Shown: positions 24,568 through 36,700 of the stretch, piece by piece | Layout: every line of letters begins with the position of its first letter | Numbering within the stretch: the first letter of the stretch is position 1 | Assembly (NCBI RefSeq): GCF_020184175.1 | Contig: NC_065530.1 | Coordinates: forward strand, 29,303,260 to 29,367,259 | Direction of reading: 5' to 3' | Source: Aphis gossypii | Lineage: Eukaryota > Arthropoda > Insecta > Hemiptera > Aphididae | DNA: 64,000 nt | Notes under the pieces: generated by a model | Databases searched by the model: none | Seen by the model: only the letters and a program-made list of their open reading frames with translations | Told to the model about the DNA's origin: nothing | Made by a program: the position numbers and the translations under genes

Positions 24568-26187
24568 ATATTTACTATTTATTTGTCACAACTTTCAAAA
24601 CATTAACATTTTTGTTTTGCTGGTGTTTTGTGAGTTGAGACAAAAAACAAAGATGGTTTAATATAATTTAAGACATTTAAATTTCTGATAAAATATGAAA
24701 AAAAAACAATTTAATAATTAAACATTTAATATTTAATGTTTAATTTTATTAATTTCAATTTTTGAACACTTTGTGTTATAACCTATAATCCACGTATAGA
24801 TTTTGTTATTATTTGTGGAAGTTTCTTAATGAAAACATTTAAATTTCTTATATTATATTAAAATCTTTACTAATTTTAAATATTTAGTATCTATATTAAT
24901 TCGATAGAAAATATTTATGTAAAACAATAAAATATGAAAAAGTCTATACAAATTTTAAGTCATATTTTTCCTATATGTCTTATTAAAAATGCAAATTATT
25001 ATTATTATTTGTCAATTTAAGAATTAATAAACTCAATACTGTTATTTACTGCACATGACCAATATATAAATTATTTATGTTACATTACTAAAATCGTTTT
25101 ACATTGTAAAATTGGATGATGAAGTGTAAGTATATTATTTTTAGTTTCTTAAACAATTGATAAATTCAAAATTGTATACATACCTCGGGTATTATTAAAA
25201 AAAAAAGGAATTTTCGCAAGCAATACGAATTATGGATTTATAAAATTCAGATCCGTTCTTTTTTGTTTTGGTAAAATGTGCATTAGAGATGCTTATCTAT
25301 TGCATCAGTATTTCTTAACTTGATTGTAGTGACTAAATTTTGAAACACAAATTGTGTACGCTTGTCTTTTGTGTATAGACTGCAATTATGTTTTGTAAAC
25401 AAATTAAAAAATAATGTTATTTTATTTTAGAATGACCTGTACAGTGTACATACTAATTAAGTCGAAGAACGATTTTAAAGAGTATTTTTACTTAAAAAAT
25501 TTTACTTGATAAACACAATACTTATGTAGGTATAATATTACTATTAATAATTTTATACCAGAAATCTGTTTTGAATATCGTATATTCGAATGTAATTAGT
25601 CATTAAATCTAAGCTAGGTGATGGAACATAGCACCCAGTGGTTAATTAGTCCAAGATATAGATAATATATACAATATACATGAATATAATATTATCTATG
25701 TTTCAATAACGGTCATTCTCATCGGTTACAAATAATGTGTTATTATTTTAAATCTTTTTTTATTCAATTTTATTTATGTTTTTTAAATAGCGATTTCTAA
25801 AAAATATTTTTATTATTGAACTACAATCAGTCGAGAATACCAGATGATCAAAAAAATTATCTTCCATATTTTTTTGCGAAGCAGGTTTCTTAAGATATGC
25901 ATTAGATACATATAGGTACTTGAATGTAAGCCACCAAGAGCCAATTCTTGAAACCAACATACATTTTAACGGTTTGGGTTTTAGGAATGGTGTTTCAATT
26001 TTGGTTACTCTATATTAGTAGATGAAAAAACAAAGGTTTTAACCCTTTATAATCGGTTTCTAATCCTATCAGAAAAGCTAAATTAATTTTTACAACATTC
26101 ATATCTAAGCATTCTAAGCAACACGTTTTAAAGTTACAGACGCACACTGTAAGATATATTCTTCTCTCGTAAAACAATTTGGAGTTA
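24568..26187. other. Convergent 3' UTRs and AT-rich intergenic DNA
   Basis: The plus-strand repeat-protein gene ends here (AATAAA at 24926-24931) and the minus-strand P450 gene converges from the right (AATAAA on the minus strand at 26193-26188). Between them is AT-rich DNA; the minus-strand frames at 25760-25960 and 26010-26252 have no homology that I recognise or splice support. Confidence 0.45.
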
Positions 26188-26193
26188 TTTATT
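26188..26193 (-). terminator. Poly(A) signal of the P450 gene
   Basis: AATAAA on the minus strand, about 115 bases after the stop codon at 26306-26308. Confidence 0.45.
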
Positions 26194-26305
26194 ATATACC
26201 TATAATTATTATACCAATGTATATAAATATAAAAATTATAATTTGTAATCAAGCTATCTATATTTTTTATATTAAGTGAAGTAGATAAAATTAAAATGAT
26301 TTTGT

Positions 26306-29300
26306 TCAGTCTCTGGTCTTGAATATTAAAGATATCGGTCCGTCCGGTTTATTTATCAATAAAGATTTACTGTCCAACTTTGGTCCCGTCCAAGTCATCT
26401 CAAAGTTTCTGACGATCTGAAAAGCACACAGGTAAGATATATTTTTTACAGGTATTTTCGTATTATATTATATTGTTTAAATAATTCATACAACGAGTTT
26501 GTTGGTGTGTGGTTCATAAATACAACTTACTTTTATGAGCACGACCTGCAAAAATTGCTCTGACAAACGTCTCGCTATACACGTCCTAGGTCCGTGGCCG
26601 AAAGGTAAAACCAAATACGGACTGACCGACTCGTAATGGACGCTACCTTTTAGCCATCTTTCCGGCACAAAATCGTCGGGTCGCCGGAAGTATTCCTCTT
26701 GACGACAGCTCACCTGATTTTGCGTCACCACGACCGTCTATACAAATGTTTACAAAATGAAATGTTCAGTTTATTATTAATTCAACTGGGTGTCGCCGGC
26801 TGACAGCGTACACTTGTTAGGTACTATTCTAATATAATACAAACAAAACGTCACACTGTCAATACAACTCTAAAGAAATTTATCAAATTCAACAAAGTAT
26901 TAATAAAAAAATATATTCGTATAACTAATATACGATTAATAAAACAACTATCATGAATATGTTTGTTAAAAAACTCTCAGATGTGACCGATGGTCGAGAA
27001 CTCTGATATCGATTGAGTGTATAGAAGTCGCCCACGTTTTTTGCAAAAACCTATCTATACTAGTCATTAACTGTACACTAAATGAGTGTGTATTATATGG
27101 TGACGTCCCGAATTATCATATTATATTTTATAATATTGTATGTCTCGTTTACTCCTGCTGGGACTCTGTATCCCGAAAACACGCACTCCTCTGGCAGTAT
27201 CCGACCGACGCCCACCGATATCGGATTCATCCGGAACATCTCTTTGACGACCGCTTTCGAGTACACGGCCCGCTCTAATATCCTATCGGTGACCGGTGTA
27301 TTGTTGTCCGAGAGCAGGGCTCGTGCTTCATCGAATATTTTCTTCTGCACGTCTGGGTTTGATGACAAATGGTAAAGTCCGAAACAACAGGAGTACGTCG
27401 CCTAGAACCGATAAACTGTATTCTCATCTATTGGCCTATTTAAAAATATTCATAAGATAATAATATCGATTATAATAACAATACGAGTGTATATAATAAT
27501 ATATATAAGTTTAGATGAACTCGTAAGTCACAGACTGCAGGCATGAGTGAAATATGCAAAGTTGGCCCATAATCGATCACTAATCGTCAGTTCTTTTAAT
27601 AATCGTTTTAACCACGAGAGAATTCAATCGAACGATCAGCATAACCTGCTGGATTTATATATATTTAATTGTAATTTTGTAATAATTAATTGTCTAAACA
27701 TTCGTATGGGTGTTTGTTTAAGAAAAATCGTCTAGAACTACATTACTAATAATAATCTAATAAAAATGATAATATAATTTAGCCTTAAAAATTATTATAA
27801 TGATTTAATAAAATGTACACAGATTAAACAATTTATTTTGTAATTGAATAATATTAAAAATTGGATTGGTGTTATTATTAAAAACATTTATTGTTATTTA
27901 GAGAAGGGCAAACTTGATGATCATCATACAGGACCCGCATTAATTCGAATTATACATTATAATATAAATTAAAGAATAAGTGCAGATTAAAAACAGCACT
28001 GATATAAATGTGAACAAATTACATTATTTTTAAAATTTCCATTGTAACACAGTAAAATTAAATGGTAAAATATTTTGTTATAAAAACAATAGTGTAAACT
28101 GTGTTAAGTATGTTAGTTAAGATGGTTTTTATATTAATTTGTAACACAATTTTATAGGCCTACATTAACTTTCTAAAATAAAATTATCTATTGTATAGTA
28201 TTACCGTGTCGATTCCAGCTAACAAAGTGTCAACAGTCATTCCAACTACGTCTTTGTAATCTGTCTCGTCTGAGCTCAAGTATTCTCCTAATAATGATGT
28301 TTTGGAGTCTGTCGTTTTAATACTGGTTAGTTTTTCACTTACAACTTTTAGGGCGATTCTAAAAATAAAGATAACATAAAGATGAACTTGGATTTAAAGT
28401 GCTTATGAATAGACTTTACACTACACAGGGAATATTACCCATTTGTGCGAAGAAAAATTAATTCGTATTGGGTATCATCTGTGCAAAAAAAAAAAAAGAG
28501 GGAAATTTAAATTTAAAGGCAGCTATTATGTTAAAAGTTTAAAATTGTATAGTCAATATAATATTATTTTAATACTATTAAATTTAGTATTTAAGTTAAT
28601 TTCAGCTTTTAAAGATAATAATTAGTTAAATTATACATTTATTTAAATTTTTCACGACCTAGATGTACTTTCCATTTTTTTTTATCATAAATGTAATGTC
28701 AAAAATCTTTGATGATTCTAAATTTTATGGAAAATATGTAGATTAGGTATTCAGTATATAGGTAAATTAAATCGGAGAAATTTTAGTTGAATAAGGATTG
28801 CGGCTAGAAAACTTCTATAGATGTAATAACTTAGAGGTTTAGAATATTAACTACGATATCGATAGATACTATTGCGACTTAGGTTATATTAGTGCGAGAT
28901 CTTAACTATTAGATTTTAATTTTAATTCTTATGATAGATATTCTTATACACTATGTATCATGATAATTATTATTAATTAGTAGTAATTGAAGATTGGTTA
29001 ACGTAATTAAATAATATTATATAAATTGATTAAGCTGCTTAATTCATTTAATGGCATACTTTTCAATGTGTTCGTGTCCTTTTTTTATACTTTTATACAT
29101 GGGGGTTTCAAATTTTCTCCATAGTTGTGGTCCATTATCAGTCTTCAGTATCGCACTGTTTATATCGTGAGCTGCTTTGATCAATTTCGAACTTTCCGAA
29201 TTAGAGTCCCATTCTTTGTCTTTGAACCGCTGAAGTCGTTTATCGAATGCGATATAGTACGTTACTGTTAACAGTGTTTGAATTTAATAAAATTAATAAT

Positions 29301-31598
29301 AGTAATATATAGTTTTGTAGACACATATTTTTGTGAAAAAATTGCTTACGTTCGAGGAAGAGTCTAGATAGTTCAGGGCTGAAATCATCTGTGCGTCCTT
29401 CGCGTCTTATTCTCCGATCTATAAATTCTCCTACTACTGTGTTCGTACTGTTCACATACCCCTTGACGCATTGAACCTTACTCAAATGTTTTTGAAATGC
29501 TTTTCTAAGTCTCCACCAATCCTTGCCATTTCTATAATACGTTTAAATAATACAAATCATAGACATAGTAAATAAAATGTTAATATTGGTGTTTGGATAT
29601 CTATTCTATAGTAATCATTTAACAAATTTTTAAAACTGATTTCTAATGTAAAAATGTAAAGATTTTCACCTATTGTTGTAATTTATAAGGAGTGTGTATT
29701 GTAAACAAGAAAATAATTAAAGTACGTAATAGTAATAACGAGTTTTATTTCTAGATTTTAAAAATTTCAGATAATTTTAATCTGCAATCGATTTAAAAAT
29801 AAAAAATGTATTTTTCATAAAGTTTGTTAAAAAAATTGTTACTCTTTATACTTTAGTAATAGACAACAAAATACTAAAAATGTAATTAATTAATTTTTAT
29901 CATATACCTATTAATAGAATAAAATACCTAATAAATTCGTTAATAATAATGATTAATGATAATTAGGTAATACTTATTACGGCCATAACTAATATCTTAT
30001 CCTTAAATTTCAGATATGTTTTATGTATTTTAACTCACGTAGGCAATAGCCCTCCAGTGTTGTATACATCTGGTTTACTCAATCTGTACTTTTGTAATGC
30101 CAAATGACTACGTCTTTCCGGGTACCTGCCTTCTTTCCGATAAAGCATCTCGATGTCTTCCGGTTTGAATATCCACACTATAGACACGCCAGGTACAATG
30201 TCTTCTCGAACAACCGGACCGTACTGACGGAGTTTCGTCAATCCATTGTGATGTAATCGGTCAAATTTGTACTTACCGAACACCGGGAAGTATTGGTAAA
30301 GGGTGCCAACTAGCGGTAAAGATATTGGTCCTGGGATTTCGTTAAATTCTTTAAGAATCTTTGTTTCAGTTGACAAAAAACGTAGTACTCGAAATAAAGT
30401 CGATTTCTAAAAAAAAATAATATAAGAATATTATTTATAATTTTTATTAATTCATATCCATATATATCATAATATAAAGTTATAAAACTAATTTTATTTG
30501 ATCGCACTTAAACGCTTAATATATTAGGTATAAGTCATATATACAATAAAATAAAAAAGTGTTATATGTATGCATATAGTTTCCATAAATTTATTCATTC
30601 AACTGATTTATCGATATTTTGTTTATATTTACATAATTTATTATACAAATATCGTAATAATAAGAATGCGATTATTGTGTATTCAAATCTATACGTTTTG
30701 ACACACAGTTTACGAGCACACATCAAAATATAAACAATACGACATTTATGGCGTTTTGAATTTTAATTTATTTTCTCGTTTGTTTCAATACTTTGGACAA
30801 CAAATACCAAAAATGTATTTTGCCCTGTGGTTTCCGAGAATGGACACGACGAATCTTTTATTCTGCATACGACAACAATTCCGAATGACGATTACCGGTG
30901 TCAGCTAAAACGTTTCGTATTCGATCATATATAAACGCATTTATACTCATTGTTATATAATGCACGCTGTGTTGTATAATATTGGTTATAAAAAGACATA
31001 CCTTTAGTATCATTAAAAATATACGGAGACCAGCGTCATATATTTCATAAGAATCATAAATAAAAACATAACCACAATGACATAGGTAAATTACATTACG
31101 AGAAGAAAATTTAAAAAATATAGGTACATTATTATGTTGGGCAACATTACAATTGTATGTAATTTAATAATTTTAGTTAAAACGTTGAGTATGATAAAAA
31201 TAGTTCTATCTATTAGGCATATAATAATATTTCATAGCCAGTTAAATATTTAAATGGTCCGATCTGTTAAATAATACAACTCATCAAAGCGGGTCTAATT
31301 AAATGTGGTTAATAAGTTGCATACATTTATCGGATGAGTTTTTAAAACTATGTTATGTAGATTGAAACATTGATATATTATTATTACTTTCTAAAATAAT
31401 CAGATAAATTGCATTGTTTAAAATAAACTTAATATTCACCATTACCATTCGTACCTAACGTGGTATAGGTACTATTGCTGTACATCATATATGAATATAA
31501 TAAATCTGCTTAAATCACGAAGATATATATCATTTTATTGTACTCACATTGCAATGATTGACTCGTCGCATAATGTTATTGTAATGTTCTGGATGCAT
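26306..31598 (-). CDS. dib: Mitochondrial-clade cytochrome P450, probable ecdysteroid 22-hydroxylase (CYP302A1 / disembodied type)
   Basis: Haem-thiolate monooxygenase; CYP302A1 hydroxylates C-22 of ecdysteroid precursors in mitochondria of moulting-gland cells. Eight coding exons, in transcript order: 31571-31548, 30406-30039, 29531-29350, 29264-29060, 28358-28205, 27401-27153, 26737-26531 and 26416-26306. All phases agree and give 499 residues; an in-frame ATG at 31598 would add nine. The N-terminus (MRRVNHCN, then KSTLFRVLRF) is basic and lacks a membrane anchor, as expected for mitochondrial import. Marks in order are IPGP (32-35), RYPERRSHLALQKYR, the I-helix AGIDTA (307-312), ExxR as EMFR (365-368), PERW (419-422) and the haem loop PFGHGPRTCIARR with the ligand Cys447. 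The haem loop, RREGRYPERR-type region and VREDIVPG point to CYP302A1 over CYP301, 314 or 315; this is from memory of the family, so another mitochondrial CYP remains possible. No internal stops are present. Part of the gene is duplicated at 21616-21787. Confidence 0.85.
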
Positions 31599-31755
31599 GT
31601 ATGCACCACGTAATACTGTGAATTGCGGCAACTCTACCTAAACGAAAAATACATAAAACATTTTTAAAAATTGTAATGTAAAAAAAATAATATTGTTACA
31701 GAGTACCTCGATGCGCCTGTCTCGGGAACAGACCACAGACTGCTGCCGAAATCGG
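31548..31755 (-). other. 5' UTR of the P450 gene
   Basis: A non-coding first exon seems to end at 31707 (CGAG/GTACTC on the minus strand) and splice to 31637, where GTAGAG follows TTTAG. A short upstream frame from the first exon ends at a TAG right after the junction, supporting a start in the second exon. The first exon's upstream border near 31755 is a guess. The imperfect palindrome GCACACGCGTGCGC at about 31783 lies just upstream in the likely promoter. Confidence 0.4.
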
Positions 31756-31759
31756 AATA

Positions 31760-33612
31760 CATAATAATAAAACTATTATTGTGGGCACACGCGTGCGCAG
31801 TACAGTGCTGTCGCTATACGCACGATAAAATTGTTATTTTATTTATACATTATAATTATTTCTATAATATTTTATTCCTTATTAGATATATTTATTATAA
31901 AATGGATAGAAAAAATGTCAATTTATATTGCAAGCCGTTATATTATTTGGTAGTTATGTACAATTTTCATATTCTAACAAGCAACAACACTAAACGCAAT
32001 AGAATTCAAACGATGTAGGATTGATTCGATATAATCGATAATATAGTCGTCTAGATATGAAATCTACATTTCTCTATAGCTACATAGCAAAATTTAAATA
32101 TTTTTGTTTTTTTTGTAATTTTTTAGATAAAAACAATAAGACGTATGCAGTTTGTAGTTTATTTTAATTTAATTTGTTGAAGATAAAAATGTGGTTTGTG
32201 TTAAAAATGGATTTAAAATAATTATTTACATATTATAGCCTAAATCTCAAAATCTGGTGATGAAATTATTTGTTTATTGGTTATTTATTTTAGTTATAGT
32301 GTCTGGTATTAATGATTAATGTTATAGTTGGTCTTTGGGTTTTTTTTGAAAATTATTTCGTTTGCAACACACTAATATAATAATATATCATATAGGTACC
32401 TATATAATAGTTACAATGAGTTTATACAGTCGTCAGACTGTTTGCTACACCAATATGATGTTGCTAAAGAAATATTAAATGAGATACCCAAACTACGTTC
32501 ACATTTTCCCCACCACATCGTTATCCATAGGTACTCTTTCTAAATATTCAACTTCGGTAGGTATCTTGTTGGTTGTACGTGGCCACTTCATTTTTTATTG
32601 ACCTGTTAGTATTATGGTCTGCATTGATAGGCGCAGTCACGTCGACTTGAATACGCATCTGTAGTACAACGAAGTTTCGGAGTTTCATATTTTGCAATAA
32701 TAAAATAAATACATTGTACCGTATGTAAGTGCATCAGTTCATAGATATATCATATATGTATCATTACGTTAAAAGATTGATTTACTTTCAAAATAGTCAT
32801 TCGATCGTCGTTTATAATATACGTAATTTTAATAGGTATATTTAAAAGCAGAAAGTTTGCGAAATGCACGTCGCCGATCAATCATTAATTTTTCGAATTA
32901 AATAAATACTTAATTTACTTATTTATTTCTTTAAAACATAAAGGTTAGAACCTATTTTTGATTATATGCATAACTTTCTTTAATTTCTATATTATATATT
33001 ATTATAATATTTATAAAGTTTTTAATTTCTATGTGATTTCCTACAATTGTGTGAACTATAATAATTTTTACTACATTTTTTTTTAGAATATATAATTTAT
33101 CAATTTAATAAAATAATTTTTAATTCAAATAGATAAAACATTAAAATATGAATAATTTAATTTAAATGTAAAATAAAAATTTATGATATTTCGTTGATTT
33201 TTAAATACAATCTGCAATAAGTTTTATTCAGCTTAATGTACAGATACATTTGAGCTATATTAACGTTTCAATTACACATACAACTATACAAGTAATAGAA
33301 TTAATGATCAGTTATAATATTCGTACATTATAAAATTCTTTTATATCATAACGAATAAAAATAGTAATAATAAATATTAATTTCTGAAAAGTTCAAAACA
33401 TTAATCTCAAAATTGGTAATTTTAATGTTTAGAGTGAAATTTATCATATATTTTTATTTTTACGTATTATAAATATTGTGGGATTTAAACTCTTTTCTCA
33501 AGCATTGTCAATAGTAGATGAGGGAAGAAAATAAAATAATATGTAAAACTTAATATTACGAGTATATGATATGATATTATTAATATTGAAATAAATATAC
33601 ATTTTAATTACA
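31760..33612. other. Shared upstream region between the divergent P450 and transporter A genes
   Basis: The two genes are transcribed away from each other from this stretch. It holds no coding exon. A TATATAAT at 32401 with TCAGAC at 32433 (initiator A 34 bp from the TATA start) is a possible plus-strand promoter, and GC-richer DNA at 32500-32710 could hold a 5' UTR exon for transporter A, with GTAGGT near 32559 or GTAAGT near 32726 as donors. The acceptor at 33612-33613 before the coding exon fits an upstream non-coding exon. Confidence 0.35.
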
Positions 33613-33716
33613 GGAAATTCTCAACAAAAAAGTATTGAAAAAATATACTTCTGCTATAATCGTCACGAACCTATAAATATTAAATATTGTATCTATAGTT
33701 GATAATATTTGGAAAC

Positions 33717-36700
33717 ATGAAGTGGCCAACATTTTCAATGAAATCAAATACAAACAATTTCAGTTATGGAATCAATTCCACCATAGCACAGGTAGATGCA
33801 ATATAAAAATAATTTATAAATGACTGGTGGTAACATTTAGATAACAATTGAGGAATAGAAATACAAATCGTACTTTTTCCATAATTTTAAAAATCGAGTA
33901 TGTATCGATTCTTACACGAAAAACGTCAAGAAATCGATTGGCGTTGTCAGAATAGATTAAAATGTAGGTACTATTTTCCGGTAAAATGATTGGTTATTTC
34001 AAGATATATTTTTTTCTATTAAGTATTTAAATAATCAAAACATATTTTTTCAGTTTTACACCAAAACTTATTATTGTTAAAAGAATAGGCACCTATAATT
34101 AACTGTAATATCAAAACGAACTATTTCCGTAAATTATTCCAAAACGTAGGTACTACTGCCCGTGTTTGGTGATGTAGGTATCGGGTTATAAAATAGTTGA
34201 TCCAAATTGTACTAAATTGATGGAAATAGTACGTCACAGATTATTGTAAATATTGAAATGCCAAAAAAATAACAGTTTATATTTAAAAAATTAATATATT
34301 TTTTTAAGAATATTGCTACAACTCATTATACAATATACATTATACATTACATTTATTGAATTCAGTTAGGATATATGATATTTGATCGACATAATGCAAA
34401 AATCACTCTTTTGTTGGTAAGATAGGATTGTATCGTTGATATTTCGTTATTTTTTTATGTACTAGATCGTGGCGTTGACAACGTCCTATCTTTTTAGCAT
34501 GAAAGTTGGTATCGACATGATGACGCCAACGATTATAATTGGCGCCGTGACCGATAAACGCAATAACACCGGCTACAATCCTCTATCCGACATATCGGAA
34601 GAACAGACATCCTGGATAGGTGAGAGTTAAAATCAGATATTGCTAGCGATTATAATAATAATAATATCGTGTATAGTATAATATTGCATGTACATCATAT
34701 CTATACCTACACTTACAGATGCTGATGATCAATTTTACTGTAGGTGACACTCAATTAAAAAAAAGAGTAGTCAAATGAGTAACACTCTGCTGTACATTAA
34801 ATTATATAAAGAAAATGCCAATCTCAATAACTAATGAAATTTTGAAGTATCTACGACTTATACTTTTTGAATAATAACAAAATATATTGAAAATCGTTTA
34901 AGGATAAATCGTTATTGTTACGCAATTTTGTAAAAAATTTTTCTATAACGAAGCTTCGAGTTTTCTTCAAAGCTATTTGGAGGAAAACTTATGGAAAACT
35001 TAGAATTGATTTTTTTAACCTTAGATATAAGTACAAGCAATTATGTGAATTTTTAACTACAAAATGACTTAAATTTTTTTCGCTATTTTGACATATTTCA
35101 TAAAAATTTGAACTTTAAATCGCTTATAAAAAAAAAAATTGTGACTAATGATTTTTGATTTTTTTTTTTAACTTTAATAAGAACAACTGATAAGAAACCT
35201 TGTATTAAATTTTCAATTTTTTTTATCGACACGTGAAAAAAAATACTTAGAAAAATCGGAAATTCAGTTGTCTATAAATAATTCAAAAAAAGGCCAAAAT
35301 ATTTAAAAAATTTAACTGTACAGTAGGTCATTATAATGGAAATATTAAATTGTTTAAATTTAAATCCAATGGTATGTATCATTGAATACGATTCTGAACG
35401 AAGATAATTAGTCAGCCTGGGATATATTTTCCAGTGGTTGGTGAAAAAGGTAGTTTATGTTCAAATGACCTAAATACTTAAAAATTTAAGTTCTTTTATA
35501 ACTATTGTAAGCCAAACTTATGGAAAATCTTATATTAAATTTTCAAGTATTTTTACTCAGTCAAAAAAATGTTTTCGATATTTATTTAAAAAAAAAAACT
35601 AAATAAAAACGAATATTTCAAATGCCTACAAATTGCCTTAAAATAAGCGAAATATTTCAAAAATTAAATTATTCAAAGAAAACGCCAATCTAAAGAACTG
35701 GTGAAATTTTCAAGTAATTATGACTTATACTTTTTGAATAATCTATAGGTACTACAAAAGCAAGTCTCTATTTTTTTGGTACGCATATAAATCCTACAAA
35801 TCTACACCGTTCAACGTATCGTCACCAAACTGTGTTATACCTGACAATTTGCTAAAGGTTTGAGTACTACTTTTGTTAGGGAACATGTCCAATATTTTGA
35901 CATTTTCAGATTTTTACAGAATTATGTTATTTGTATCAAATAGGTATACTATTTGGTGTGAAAACGAAACATAATATCTACTTATGTATTCCTATACAGT
36001 AATAGTATGTATATCATTATTTCATTTATTTAGAAAACCGAGCATAATAAATTACACAAAATAGGTTTTGTGTCTCTCCTGCAAAATTTTTATTTCGACT
36101 TATACGTATTATATATTATAATATATCAAAATAATTATTTAAAGCTTACCTATAATTAAGTAATCGTTCACGACCCACCTCGGTATATGAGGTACCTATG
36201 TAGAATCGACGATGAATCAAATATTATTGTCGACGTTTATGAGATGTGACAACGACTCGGTGCTTTGAACGGTCTTGCGGAATATGAAGTATAGACCACT
36301 GCGTTCAAACTACGACTGATGTACTTAAGAGACTCAAGTAGTTAAAATAGAATAAAACGCATATAATAATAAATAATAATAATAACCAATAGAAAAGTAG
36401 TATTGTAAGTCTTCAGCGCGCTGATTGGCTGTGTGATGCGAAAACCCACAAAATGCCATGCCCAAATGTTGTTGTTTAATAACCATTATTATTGTTATTC
36501 ATTTAACGACGTTATAATATTATTATATAATATATTTCCCGGTTGTATGAATATTATAATATAATATTATTAATGTGAGAAAAAAATAGTTTTTATCTTC
36601 TATAAGTACGTATATTTATGAGAATTTATAAGAACCTTAAATTACTATTATTTTACGTAGGTATAAAGTACACTTATAGCATTTTGTGATCGAAATAACT

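Noticed and set aside
27082..27375. 97-codon plus-strand open frame
   Set aside because: It is the antisense shadow of P450 exon 27401-27153, which carries conserved P450 motifs.
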